Made by a program: the position numbers and the translations under genes
From: CAXBBB01 sp963815505
GTDB taxonomy: Bacteria > Bacteroidota > Rhodothermia > Rhodothermales > BA12
Direction of reading: 5' to 3'
NCBI GenBank assembly: GCA_963815505.1
Contig: CAWFGU010000021.1
Span: 14,610-78,609, forward strand
DNA: 64,000 nt
The notes under the pieces: model-generated
The model's database searches: none
What the model was told of the DNA's origin: nothing
Seen by the model: only the letters and a program-made list of their open reading frames with translations
In this document: positions 44,956 to 56,671 of the stretch, piece by piece
Numbering within the stretch: position 1 is the first letter of the stretch
How the letters are laid out: each line of letters starts with the position of its first letter

Positions 44956-47332
44956 ATGCTGGACTTCCTCTCTCGCTTCATTGACCATCGTGTCAACGGG
45001 CTATGGCTGTTCGTGCTCGGCGTCGGCCTAGTCGCCGCCGCCTTGCTGACGTACGTCTACCTGCTCGAAGGCGTAATGGGTACGTTTTCGATTCAGCAGG
45101 CGAACCCGGCCAAGCTCGTGCAAACCACGACCGACGCCAGACCTCGCGTGGCGCTGCTCAACTCGAACTATACGCGGCGGGCCTACGCCGTCAACAACCC
45201 ACAAGACACGACGGCGGCGTGGGTCAACCGGGCGCTCAACTCGTGGAACGACCTGCTCCTGGGCCAGGAGTTCGCCGACTACACGCAGATCGATGACGAG
45301 CAGCTCGAACGAGGCGACCTCGCGGGCTACGATCTGCTCATCCTTCCCTCTTCTCTCGCCTTGTCGGATCGGCAGATCGAGATGGTCAAGGAGTTCATGG
45401 AGCGCGGCGGCAGCATCTGGGCGTCGTGGCAACCCGGCATCTACGACGAGACCGGCGCATGGCGCGGGTGGACGTTCGCCGAGGAGGTATTCGACGTGAC
45501 CTACATCGGCGAGGTGGGCCGGTCGAACAGCAACTTCCAGGCGTACACCGACACCTTTCCGGGGTACACGCCGCCGGGGATGTACTTCCCTGAGCGCGTC
45601 ACGTCCAGTGGCGTGCGCGTGGCCGACGAGGGAGTAGGCGACTCGCTCGCCGAGGGCGTGCGTGACACGGAGTTGCCGACGACTCTGCGTCAGCAGCGTA
45701 GACGAGACGCTCAGGTCGCCGGATTCACTCCGCTGCGCGACTACGTATGGATGGACACGTCGACGACGCGGCTGCCACGCGCCGACTTCGCCATCGCCGA
45801 CACGCTCCGCACGTCAATCAGGGGACTCGACGGAGAGACGCGCATACGCGATGCCGTCGCCGTCACCTACTACACGTGGAACGGCCTAGACACCGAGACC
45901 CCGCGCGTGCCCTATCCCAACACCAGTTCGGGCATCCGCCGTATGACGTTGCGCGCGGGCACCCCGGTTACAGGTAACATCGCGTCGGGTTATAGAGCCA
46001 AGGTGCAGGTATTCACGCCTGCCGTCGCCCTCGAAACCAACGGCAATCGAGGCAAGCCCTTCGCCTTCTGGTACGACTTCGCCACCGAAGACCTCAACGT
46101 CAGCGAAGCGCTGCGCACCTCGACCGCGGCCGTTTATGGCACGTACGGTTCGAACAACGGGCGCTTCGTCTACATGGGCTTCCAGCGCAACGCACTCTAC
46201 ATCGACCGTAACGACTTAGAAGACCAGGAGGCATTCGCCCAGCTGTTCAGCAACCTGCTGCGCTACCTGCTACGCGATCCCGTCACCTGGACCCACGACT
46301 GGCCCGCGCCCTACGATGCCGCCGCCATGATCGCTGTCGTAGACGATGCCGATCAGGCGGATGGGCTGGAAAGCGTCGCGCGGCAGCTGAGCCGCGATGG
46401 GATCGGTGGTACGTATTTCGTTCGGCCCAACGCGACCGCGGACGATGCTCTGCTCCGCCAACTCTACTCTCAAGGCGACGTGGGCGTCTACGGTGACTTC
46501 CGCCGAAACACCGACGGGTCAACGCTGGCTCAGACGCGAACGCTTCGAGGAGATGCGCCAACAGCTCGAGCAGCGCGTCGGCGGGCGGGTGAGCGGATAT
46601 CGTCCCTCGACCGCAGGTATCGTAGACACTACGACGCTGCGGGCGCTCTCGCTCGGCGGATACGGGTACTTCCTGCCCGACTCTATCGGCAGAAAGATGG
46701 CTCCCAAGATTATGGGCGTTCCGAATGAGCGGCTGGTCCGCGTAGGCTACACGTCGCGCTCGGATCGGGACATCGACATTCGGAGTCTGTCGGCCTCGCT
46801 GCTCCTGCAAGACGTGACACGTGCCGCCTATGAGGGCAGCCTCTACCGCATGGTCCTGCACACCGACGGACTGGCGACGCCTGACGGTCTTCCGATCCTG
46901 AGCCAGGTCATCCGCTCGCTCAAAGACCAGAACTTCTGGATCGTTTCGGGCGACGAGTTGGCGCACTGGTGGCGCTTGCGGCGCAACGTGGAAGTCGCGA
47001 CGAGCCAGCCGGGACCGAACCGCGTCAACCTCGAGATCTCCAACCTCAACGCCGAGTCCGTCGAGAACATCGCGATCAGTCTGGTGCCTGGCTTCCCCGT
47101 CGTCGACGCGTCGAGTGTGAACGTGCGGTCCGAGATCGTCGAACTGGCCGAAGAAGTCGGGCTGCGCGAGCGGACGGCCGTGCGCGCTCTGGTTTCGGCT
47201 GATGGAAGCGTGATCACGCTCCTCCTCGACCGGATGCGCCCGCAGCAGACGGCCGTCCTGCAGGTCAACCTGTGCACCAAGGAGGAAGACTGCCTCGCCC
47301 GCCTCGCCATCGCCGACTCCGGCAACGACTAA
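44956..47332 (+). CDS. Membrane-anchored ThuA/GATase-like plus NodB-like protein, one-base insertion
   Basis: Repaired length is 791 residues. After an N-terminal helix (about 16-38) a ThuA or class I GATase-like domain follows (RVALLNSNYTRRAY, LAGYDLLILPSSLALSDRQ, MVKEFMERGGSIWASWQPG). A beta-rich middle leads to a NodB-like domain: AVVDDADQAD replaces the TFDDG motif and GVYGDF stands where HSxxH is expected. An extra base near 46535 shifts the frame to the continuation FEEMRQQLEQRVGGRVSGYRPSTAGIVDTTTLRAL. A beta-sandwich tail ends it. With the zinc histidines absent it is probably a polysaccharide-binding pseudo-deacetylase. Confidence 0.75.
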
Positions 47333-47392
47333 GCCCTGGTGCACGGCCTGCCCCCGTCGGCTGCCGACCGACGCCCCGCCATCCTCCCCCCC

Positions 47393-49933
47393 ATGCGCGT
47401 TTTCTTCTTCCCCCTCCTGCTTGCGGCGCTCCTCGCCCCGCACTCGGCCTCCGCTCAGGCTATCCCGCCCGGCGTCACGGCTGCTCAGCCGCTGGCGAGC
47501 GTCGCCACGGGCCTGGGCGAATTGCGCATGACGACGGTCGACAAGCCGTTCGTGTTCGTGCACCGCCCCGACGTAGCCCCCGCCGATTGGAAGCGCCCGG
47601 TCGAGCAACTGCGCGACGTCGTGCGCTCATGGGAGGTCTTCTTGCTTGGGCTGGGCATCCCCTACCAACTCATCGACGACGACGACCTCGAGGACGGATT
47701 GCCGCGCCACGCCCGCGTACTCGTGTTGCCGGGCTCCGAACTGATCACGCGCAGGCAAGAGCGCCAGGTCGAGCGCTTCGTGTCGCGCGGCGGAGGGTTG
47801 GTGGCCCAGGGCCGCATCGGGCTGATGGACGACGACGGACGCGGCGGCGACCGCAACGAAGAGTTTTTTCGCACCCTGTTCGGCGCCGAGTATGTCGACG
47901 CGCTTCCGCCACAAGAAGGTGGCATCTTCCAATCGCTCGACGGATCGCACCCCGTTACGGCAGGAATCGAACCCGGCTATCTGATGAACTTAGTGGCTCA
48001 GGTGCCGACATCGGCGGCGCTGCCCATCACGGCCCAGCCACTGGGCGCCCTGTTGACGTACAACGCGCCCGATCAAGCGGCCTTTGACGGTCTGACGATG
48101 CTGATGAGCGGCGAACACGAGCGGGGCCGCTTCGTCTGGACCCGCTTCCGCCCTTCCGACGTGTCGCGCGAGCCGGAGCAGCAGCGGGTATACGTGACGC
48201 TGCTGATCAACGCGCTGGCCTACGTCACCGACGTACCGGTAGCGAGCATTCGCCCATGGCCGCGTGGACGCGTGTCGGCCGTCACGCCGGTCGTGATCCC
48301 GCTCGTCGGCGACCTGAACCTCTTTCGCCCGTCGATGACCCGGCTGATGGATGCCCTCGAACGCGAGCAATCTCCGGCGACGTTCTTTCTCACGTCCGAA
48401 AAAGCGGCACTCTTCACCGACATTATGGAGCGCGGCGCGCAAATCGGCGAGTTGGCGCTGTCTTCCGCCGACGATCGCGTGCTGCGCGGACGTACGCTCG
48501 ACGAGCAAATCCAGCGTTTGACCGACGGCGTCGAGTTGCTCTCGCGCTACGGCTCGAACATCAGCGGTATCCATCCGCCTGCGGGCTTCTACGACGAGAA
48601 CACGATCCGCGCGATGGAGGAAGCCGGACTGCGCTACCTGCTTCGCTTCCCCCCGCACCCCAGTGCAGGCATCGACCCGTTGGGACTGACCGAACGCGCC
48701 GACTATCGCGAAACCCGCTTCGGCTACCTGATCGACCCGGACACGCTCCGCGTCATCGGCGAGGTCGGCATCTCAGATGTGAACGCGGCTGGAATCGTCT
48801 CGACCGAGGCGATTCCCAGCCAGATCACGTTCGACGACAGCATCGGCCGTCCCGTCGACGAAATCGATCGGCTGGGCACCAGTCCTGACGCCGTTCGCAA
48901 CGGCGCACCGCGCAACGTGCCACCTGATCCGCGCGATGGGGCTGTGCCCGATGTATACGATCGTCGCGACCGCACGGCGGGTTACGAAGACGAGGAGCCA
49001 GTCGCGGTCGATCCCCTCGCCGACTTTCGCACACGCGAACGGACACGGACGCGCCGCCGCCCTGGAAGCCGCACGAGTTCGGCGATCCCCGAGCCTGCGC
49101 GAACCCCGACCGCGCGGACCACGACCGCCGAGCAGCGCAGCGACCAAGCCGCCGCCGACCCAACGTTGCGGGACAACCGGACCCCCAACCGCGCCTTGCT
49201 CCACGGATTACCCGCCAATGAGTCGGATCCGCGGTTCAACAACCGTCCCCTTCGCCCCGGAGGCACGTCGGTGATGATGGAGGGCGAGACGTCGACCGGC
49301 TACACCGATGGAACGATGGCCGACGGTGCACTGCCGACACCCGAACCCGAAGACGTGTATTCGCCCGGCACACAGGGCGTAGCCCGCCCCTTACCCCAGT
49401 CGCGCCGGCTCGTGGCGATGCCGATTCTCGGACGAACGACGTACGCCATCACGGCAAACCCGGCCATCGGCGAGGTGCCCGCGCTGCAGTTCGCCGCCTA
49501 CCGCGACGACTTCCTCAACGTCCACGACGCCCGCGGCCTCTACGTCATGCCGATCCAGGCCGAGTTGCAGGCTAAAACCGACGAGCAGGCCGATGTCGTC
49601 GCCCAGGTGGCGCGCTATGCCAGAGCCGAAGGAGCTTGGGTGGCGACGCTCAGCCAGGTCCGCGAGTGGTGGCTGCAGCGGGACCGCGTGCGCGTCTCTC
49701 TCTCCGACTTGAACGAAGACGGCGTCACCGTGACGCTCGAAAACGGCAACCGTCTGCCCGTTACCGGACTGAGCATCGACCTCTTCGTCGATGTGCCCGA
49801 GCGCCGATCCAGCCGCCTGGGCAACACATCGGCTTACCTCGCTCCGCCCGAGGAGGAAGACCGAATGGTCCTCGTCATCGCCAGCCTCTCGCCCGGCACG
49901 TCCACGTATCGCATCGCATTCGAGCGCGACTGA
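47393..49933 (+). CDS. Secreted ThuA/GATase-like plus NodB-like protein with Arg-rich insert
   Basis: The start is the ATG at 47393 (846 residues), with signal peptide ending ASAQ. Its architecture is the same as that of the preceding protein: a ThuA-like domain (RHARVLVLPGSELITRRQ, VERFVSRGGGLVAQGRIG) and a NodB-like domain (VIPLVGDLNLF, SPATFFLTSEKAALF, GAQIGELALSS, GIHPPAGFYDENTIRAMEEAGLRY). The HxxxH zinc pair is absent. Residues about 500-670 are a disordered insert rich in Arg, Thr and Pro. The NodB domain then resumes (LVAMPILGRTTYAI ... REWWLQRDRV) and ends in a beta-sandwich. It lies 60 bases after its paralogue. Confidence 0.75.
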   Translation: MRVFFFPLLLAALLAPHSASAQAIPPGVTAAQPLASVATGLGELRMTTVDKPFVFVHRPDVAPADWKRPVEQLRDVVRSWEVFLLGLGIPYQLIDDDDLEDGLPRHARVLVLPGSELITRRQERQVERFVSRGGGLVAQGRIGLMDDDGRGGDRNEEFFRTLFGAEYVDALPPQEGGIFQSLDGSHPVTAGIEPGYLMNLVAQVPTSAALPITAQPLGALLTYNAPDQAAFDGLTMLMSGEHERGRFVWTRFRPSDVSREPEQQRVYVTLLINALAYVTDVPVASIRPWPRGRVSAVTPVVIPLVGDLNLFRPSMTRLMDALEREQSPATFFLTSEKAALFTDIMERGAQIGELALSSADDRVLRGRTLDEQIQRLTDGVELLSRYGSNISGIHPPAGFYDENTIRAMEEAGLRYLLRFPPHPSAGIDPLGLTERADYRETRFGYLIDPDTLRVIGEVGISDVNAAGIVSTEAIPSQITFDDSIGRPVDEIDRLGTSPDAVRNGAPRNVPPDPRDGAVPDVYDRRDRTAGYEDEEPVAVDPLADFRTRERTRTRRRPGSRTSSAIPEPARTPTARTTTAEQRSDQAAADPTLRDNRTPNRALLHGLPANESDPRFNNRPLRPGGTSVMMEGETSTGYTDGTMADGALPTPEPEDVYSPGTQGVARPLPQSRRLVAMPILGRTTYAITANPAIGEVPALQFAAYRDDFLNVHDARGLYVMPIQAELQAKTDEQADVVAQVARYARAEGAWVATLSQVREWWLQRDRVRVSLSDLNEDGVTVTLENGNRLPVTGLSIDLFVDVPERRSSRLGNTSAYLAPPEEEDRMVLVIASLSPGTSTYRIAFERD

Positions 49934-50022
49934 TCGCTCGGCTCATCCACGACAGCATTAATTAGGGGGACGAAAAACGAGTCTTATACCCCTTGTTGCA
50001 CCTCCGTACATACGCTGCTGGA

Positions 50023-50802
50023 TCAGCGAAACGGCTTCTCCTTAGACAAAAAGGCGCCCAGATCGTCGACACCGATGGGACCGTGGCGGTAGAGCAGCGG
50101 CTCGCCGAACGTCGCGCCGACGCGATAGCCAAACGTACGGGCTTGCGCTTCGACGAATGCGTGGTAGGCTGGATTGGAGATGAACGTCTGCGGTTCATTG
50201 TCGCCTTCGTCGTCCGCCCCCGGCGTGTGGAACTGCGAGCCGAAGGCGTGGAGGGCTGACATCCGCTGCTCCCACACGTCCGATACGTCGACGACGAGCG
50301 ACGGGGTGAACGGAATCGACTGCATGTAGTGAAGCGCGTGGCTGGGCCGGTAGGGCTCCTGCGCCTTGCCGTCCGCGCCCGTCGTTTCGATCGCTCGCAG
50401 CCCCGAGTAGAAGAGCGCATCGCCGACGAGTCGAGCCGCCGCGCCGTGGTCCGGATGGCGGCACTCGGGCGCGTTGAGCAGCACGATATGAGGGCGGTAG
50501 GTGCGGAGGGCACGGATGATGGACAGGCGCGTCTCCGGAGTGTTTTCGATAGCTCCATCCATCATGCCCAGATTTTCGCGCGCGTGGATGCCCATGATGC
50601 CTGCGGCGACCTTAGATTCTTCGATTCGCCCTTCGGGTGTACCTCTGCTACCCAGCTGCCCTTGCGTCACGTCCACGATACCGACGCGATGCCCATCGCG
50701 CACCAAGCGGCAAACAGTCCCACCCGCACACAACTCGACATCGTCGGGGTGGGCGGCGAAGGCGAGAACATCGACTGGGTCAGAAGCACCGAAAATCAGC
50801 AT
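50023..50802 (-). CDS. bshB1: Bacillithiol biosynthesis deacetylase BshB1
   Basis: The 259-residue zinc enzyme of the PIG-L family removes acetate from GlcNAc-malate. AHPDD is at 17-21, VTQGQLGSRGTPEGRIEE is specific for BshB1, and LNAPECRHPDHGAAARLV supplies the third ligand. FHTPGADDEGDNEPQTFIS is the substrate loop. bshA and bshC are not in the window, as is common in Bacteroidetes where the pathway is scattered. Confidence 0.92.
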   Translation of the reverse strand: MLIFGASDPVDVLAFAAHPDDVELCAGGTVCRLVRDGHRVGIVDVTQGQLGSRGTPEGRIEESKVAAGIMGIHARENLGMMDGAIENTPETRLSIIRALRTYRPHIVLLNAPECRHPDHGAAARLVGDALFYSGLRAIETTGADGKAQEPYRPSHALHYMQSIPFTPSLVVDVSDVWEQRMSALHAFGSQFHTPGADDEGDNEPQTFISNPAYHAFVEAQARTFGYRVGATFGEPLLYRHGPIGVDDLGAFLSKEKPFR

Positions 50803-50970
50803 GGGGAGAAAGTGTGTAGGAGCGGGAAGCGCATTCGGAACAATACTGTTGCGCCAAACGCCGCACCGATTGCACGAAAGATCATAACATTGGATTCAGT
50901 AGCGCGCGAGCAGGTATAGACACTTACCCGTATTTTGCTACCGTTCACATCCAACAACCGAACTCACACC

Positions 50971-51462
50971 ATGCCTACACGGCTCCTCACCCCTCTACTG
51001 GCTCTCGGCCTCCTGTTCACTGTCACCGCCTGCGAAAACGATACGGCGGCGGAAGAAAACATGGAGGACGTCATGGCAGAAGAGATCGCTCCGATGAACC
51101 CGGACATCGCTTCGACCTACACGGGTCCCGTACAGACGGTCTCCGGCACGATCGAAGCCCTCAACATGGGCCTCACCAGCATTCCCGCCGAAGCTGCTCT
51201 CCAGAACATCGACGGTTGGATCTTCCAGCTCGAAGGTGCTGACTTCGAAGGCGCCGAAGAGATCACCGACAACCTCGAGTCGCTCGCCAGCGAACTGCGC
51301 GAGAGCGACCCGGCCGACATCGACGGTGACGACATCGCCGAGCGTCTCGACCGCCTCGGAGAGCTGACGACCGCCGCTGCCGCCTTGGCTGCCGGTGCCG
51401 CCGCTGGCGAACTCCGCGAGCTGGGCTCGATGCTGACGAGCGCCGGTGCCAGCCTCCGCTAA
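50971..51462 (+). CDS. Small acidic lipoprotein, unknown
   Basis: The start is the ATG at 50971 (163 residues). The lipoprotein signal ends VTAC. The mature part is very acidic (ENDTAAEENMEDVMAEE) and then helical, with amphipathic repeats (ITDNLESLASELRE, ERLDRLGELTTAAAALAAGAAAGEL). No family is recognised. A strong terminator follows, so it is likely an independent, well-expressed unit. Confidence 0.75.
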   Translation: MPTRLLTPLLALGLLFTVTACENDTAAEENMEDVMAEEIAPMNPDIASTYTGPVQTVSGTIEALNMGLTSIPAEAALQNIDGWIFQLEGADFEGAEEITDNLESLASELRESDPADIDGDDIAERLDRLGELTTAAAALAAGAAAGELRELGSMLTSAGASLR

Positions 51463-51487
51463 ACCGGACGCAAGGTTCTAAACGCCG

Positions 51488-51526
51488 AAGCGGCGCATCT
51501 CCTACGGAGGTGCGCCGCTTTTCGTT
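51488..51526 (+). terminator. Rho-independent terminator
   Basis: A 15-base stem (51488-51502 with 51506-51520, loop TAC, with one weak pair) is followed by TTCGTTT. It starts 25 bases after the lipoprotein stop and faces the convergent leuS end. Confidence 0.85.
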
Positions 51527-51597
51527 TGTCCTTTCTAGCCTGAACTCTTCACCGACCCACGTGAGACTTCTGATTCCTGGCAGGTTGGATCCGTAGG

Positions 51598-54064
<2,467 letters not shown>

Positions 54065-54176
54065 GCGTGCGGATGAGTCGGGAAGTCGGGACGCCAAAGG
54101 TACGCGCCATGAACCCGGACTCGGCGCGCGCGGTTTGCTCCTTTTCCGTCCTCTGCCCAACCGCGTCCCCTCTCCG

Positions 54177-54650
54177 ATGTCCGATACCGCCACACCCGCC
54201 GAACTCCTCAGCCGCAGCAAAACCATCGCCCTCGTCGGCTACTCGGCGGACCCAACGCGCACGAGTCATCGCATCGCCCACTACCTCGCCGACGCCGGTT
54301 TCGACGTGATCCCCGTCAATCCGAAGTATCAAGAGGCGATGGGTAGGACGTGCTACGCCAAAGTGAGCCAGATCCCCGCCGACGTTCAAGTCGACATGGT
54401 CGACATCTTCCGCCAGCCCCGCTTCGTCCTCGGCGTCGTCGAGGACATCGTCGCCCGCATGGAAGCGACCGGCGACCGCCCCGTCGTGTGGACGCAGATC
54501 GGCGTGCACGCCCAGGACGCCGAAGCGCTCGCGAGCGAGGCCGGACTGCCCCTACGTCCGCAACCGCTGCACGATGGTCGAGCACGTGCGCGGTCTCCTC
54601 GCGCACGATGCCGAGCCGCTCCATCAGGTCGAATGCCTTGCGCACCGTAG
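54177..54650 (+). CDS. CoA-binding domain protein (YccU type), 3' end disrupted
   Basis: From the ATG at 54177, SRSKTIALVGYSADPTRTSHRIAHYLADAGFDVIPVNPKYQE and DIFRQPRFVLGVVEDIV, VVWTQIGVHAQDAEALASEAGL follow the CoA_binding_2 fold that binds CoA through a Rossmann domain. Family members end near NRCxMVEH. Here one extra C near 54553 hides this; the other frame reads PYVRNRCTMVEH and then runs without stop into the antisense of a Fic remnant. The true 3' end has probably been lost at that junction. It is divergent from leuS. Confidence 0.8.
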   Translation: MSDTATPAELLSRSKTIALVGYSADPTRTSHRIAHYLADAGFDVIPVNPKYQEAMGRTCYAKVSQIPADVQVDMVDIFRQPRFVLGVVEDIVARMEATGDRPVVWTQIGVHAQDAEALASEAGLPLRPQPLHDGRARARSPRARCRAAPSGRMPCAP

Positions 54651-55021
54651 GTCCCGACAGCCCAGTGCGCTCGACCGCCGTTCGCACCGTCAGGCGCGGG
54701 CGGCGCTGCATGGCTTCGCGGACGCGCAGAACGGATCCGGCGGCTCGTCCGGCCTCCTTGATGCGATCCCGATCGGCGGCCAAGACCGACAGCACGTCGC
54801 GCGCCGTGCCGACTGCTTGCTGAGACGTTACGTACACGCCTTGCAGAAAGAAGCGGAGCCACTGCTCCCACTCGCCGTGCGTGCGGACTCGGTCGAGGCG
54901 TTCGTAGTGCACGTCGCGGCGAGACTTGAAGTAGAGCGATCGGTAGAGCAGCGGCTCCTCGAGCACGTCGTGGCGGAGAGCAGAAACGTGATCAGCAACT
55001 CCGGCGTCGATTTCCGTCGAA
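54595..55021 (-). pseudogene. Decayed Fic-family gene (C-terminal part, three frames)
   Basis: Minus-strand fragments in order are: FDGN at 55021-55010, a remnant of the HPFxDGNGR catalytic loop; LLITFLL at 54998-54978 in another frame; then LEEPLLYRSLYFKSRRDVHYERL from 54963, followed by GEWEQWLRFFLQGV and a winged-helix-like LTVRTAVERTGLSGPTVRKAFDLMERLGIVREET ending at 54595. This matches the second half of Fic AMP-transferases. The N-terminal half, an intact HPF loop and the last residues are missing, and there is no start codon. It is squeezed between the CoA-binding gene and miaB. Confidence 0.75.
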
Positions 55022-55111
55022 TCGGCGATCCGATCGGGCCGCTCAGACTCGCCGAACCCCTTGCGTTTCCAGTGCGTTACGCTCGGCTTGACTTCTATCC
55101 CGAGCCGCGCC

Positions 55112-56565
55112 ATGCAGCCCCTCCTTGACCTCGACCTCCTCGTCGATCCGACCGACGACCTCGACGTGCCCAAACTGAGCGCGACCGAAACGTCCGGCGC
55201 GCGCAGCGTCTACATCGAGACGTACGGCTGCCAGATGAACGTCTCCGACAGCGAAGTCGTCGCGAGCGTGCTGACCGAGAGCGGCTGGGGACTCACGCGC
55301 GACGTGGACAACGCCGACGTGGTGCTCATCAACACGTGCGCCATTCAGGGAGGGAGCCGAGCAGAAAGTGCGTCGCCGCTTGGCCGACTTCCGCGCCGAC
55401 AAGGTCAAGCGTGGGCGCGACTTGCAATTGGGCGTCTTGGGCTGCATGGCCGAGCGGCTGCGCGCCAAACTGCTCGACGAGGAGAAGCTGGTCGACTTGG
55501 TCGTTGGGCCGGACGCCTACCGCGATTTGCCGCGCTTGCTCGGACTCGCACGACGAGACCGGGCAGGCGGCCGTCAACGTGCAGCTGAGCAAGGAGGAGA
55601 CGTATGCCGATTTGGCGCCGATCCGCTACGACACCAACGGAGTCAGCGCGTTCGTGTCGATCATGCGCGGGTGCGACAACATGTGCGCGTTCTGCGTCGT
55701 CCCGTTCACGCGCGGACGCGAGCGGAGCCGTCCGAGCGCGTCGATTCTGGACGAAGTGAAAGCGCTGGTCGACGGCGGCTACAAGGAAGTGACCGTCCTG
55801 GGGCAGAACGTCAACAGCTATCGGAGCGAGGAGAACGGTGGGCAAGTCGACTTTGCTACTCTGCTCTACCGCATCAGCCTTCTGTCGGACGATCTGCGCA
55901 TCCGCTACTCGACGAGCCATCCCAAAGACTGCTCGGCCGACCTGCTCCACGTCCACGCCGAACGCGCCGGAGTGTGCAACTTCATCCACCTGCCGGTCCA
56001 GCACGGATCGACCGAGACGCTCAAGCGGATGCGCCGGACGTATAGTAGGGAGCAGTACCTGCGTCTGATCGAGCAGGCGCGCGCCATCGTGCCGGACATC
56101 GCGTTCTCGACCGACCTGATCGCGGGCTTCTGCGGCGAGACGGACGACGAGCACGCCCAAACGCTTTCGCTGATGGAGCAGGTGCGCTACGATCACGCGT
56201 TCATGTTCGCCTACAGCGAGCGGCCCGGCACCTACGCCGCGCGCAAGTTCGAGGACGACGTGCCCGAGGCAGTCAAGAAGGAGCGCCTGAGTCAGATCAT
56301 CCGCCTGCAAAACCAGCATAGCCTGGAGAGCAACAGGCGCGACATCGGCACGATTCAGACTGTTCTGGCCGAAGGCACGAGCAAACGATCCGACGCTCAA
56401 CTGATGGGCCGTACCGACGCCAACCGCGTCGTCGTGTTCGACCGCGACCACTACGCGCCGGGCGATTATGTGGCCGTCCGCGTCGAAAGCGCGTCGAGTG
56501 CTACACTCAAAGGCGTTGCGCTAGGCAAGACGACCATGGCAGGGGAAGGCGTCGCCATCGCATAA
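55112..56565 (+). CDS. miaB: tRNA-2-methylthio-N6-dimethylallyladenosine synthase, two one-base insertions
   Basis: Repaired length is 483 residues. MiaB adds methylthio to i6A37 of tRNAs. The first iron-sulfur site uses TYGCQMN, NTCAIR and LGCMAER, and the radical-SAM site is CDNMCAFCVVP. FTRGRERSRP and the C-terminal TRAM domain fit MiaB and not RimO. An extra A near 55347 (INTCAI to REGAEQKVRRR) and an extra G near 55542 (RLL to DSHDETGQ) split it. Both repairs restore the family sequence exactly. Confidence 0.93.
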
Positions 56566-56592
56566 CGTTAGGCGAGCGGGGATAGGCGTACT

Positions 56593-56601
56593 TTATCCAC
56601 A
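56593..56601 (+). promoter_or_regulatory. Perfect DnaA-box sequence upstream of the orphan histidine kinase
   Basis: TTATCCACA lies 71 bases before the kinase start, in the 106-base gap after miaB. It is the second strict match in the window, and both lie in promoter regions of regulatory genes. No box cluster or AT-rich unwinding element is present, so this is not an origin. Confidence 0.4.
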
Positions 56602-56671
56602 GACGCCAAAGCCGACAACACGGCCATGCCGTCACCGTCGCCCTCTCTAACGCTTCTCCTCATCGCCCGCG

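Noticed and set aside
56566..56671. Replication origin around the DnaA box
   Set aside because: It is a single box with no cluster, no AT-rich element, and no dnaA, dnaN or gidA nearby.
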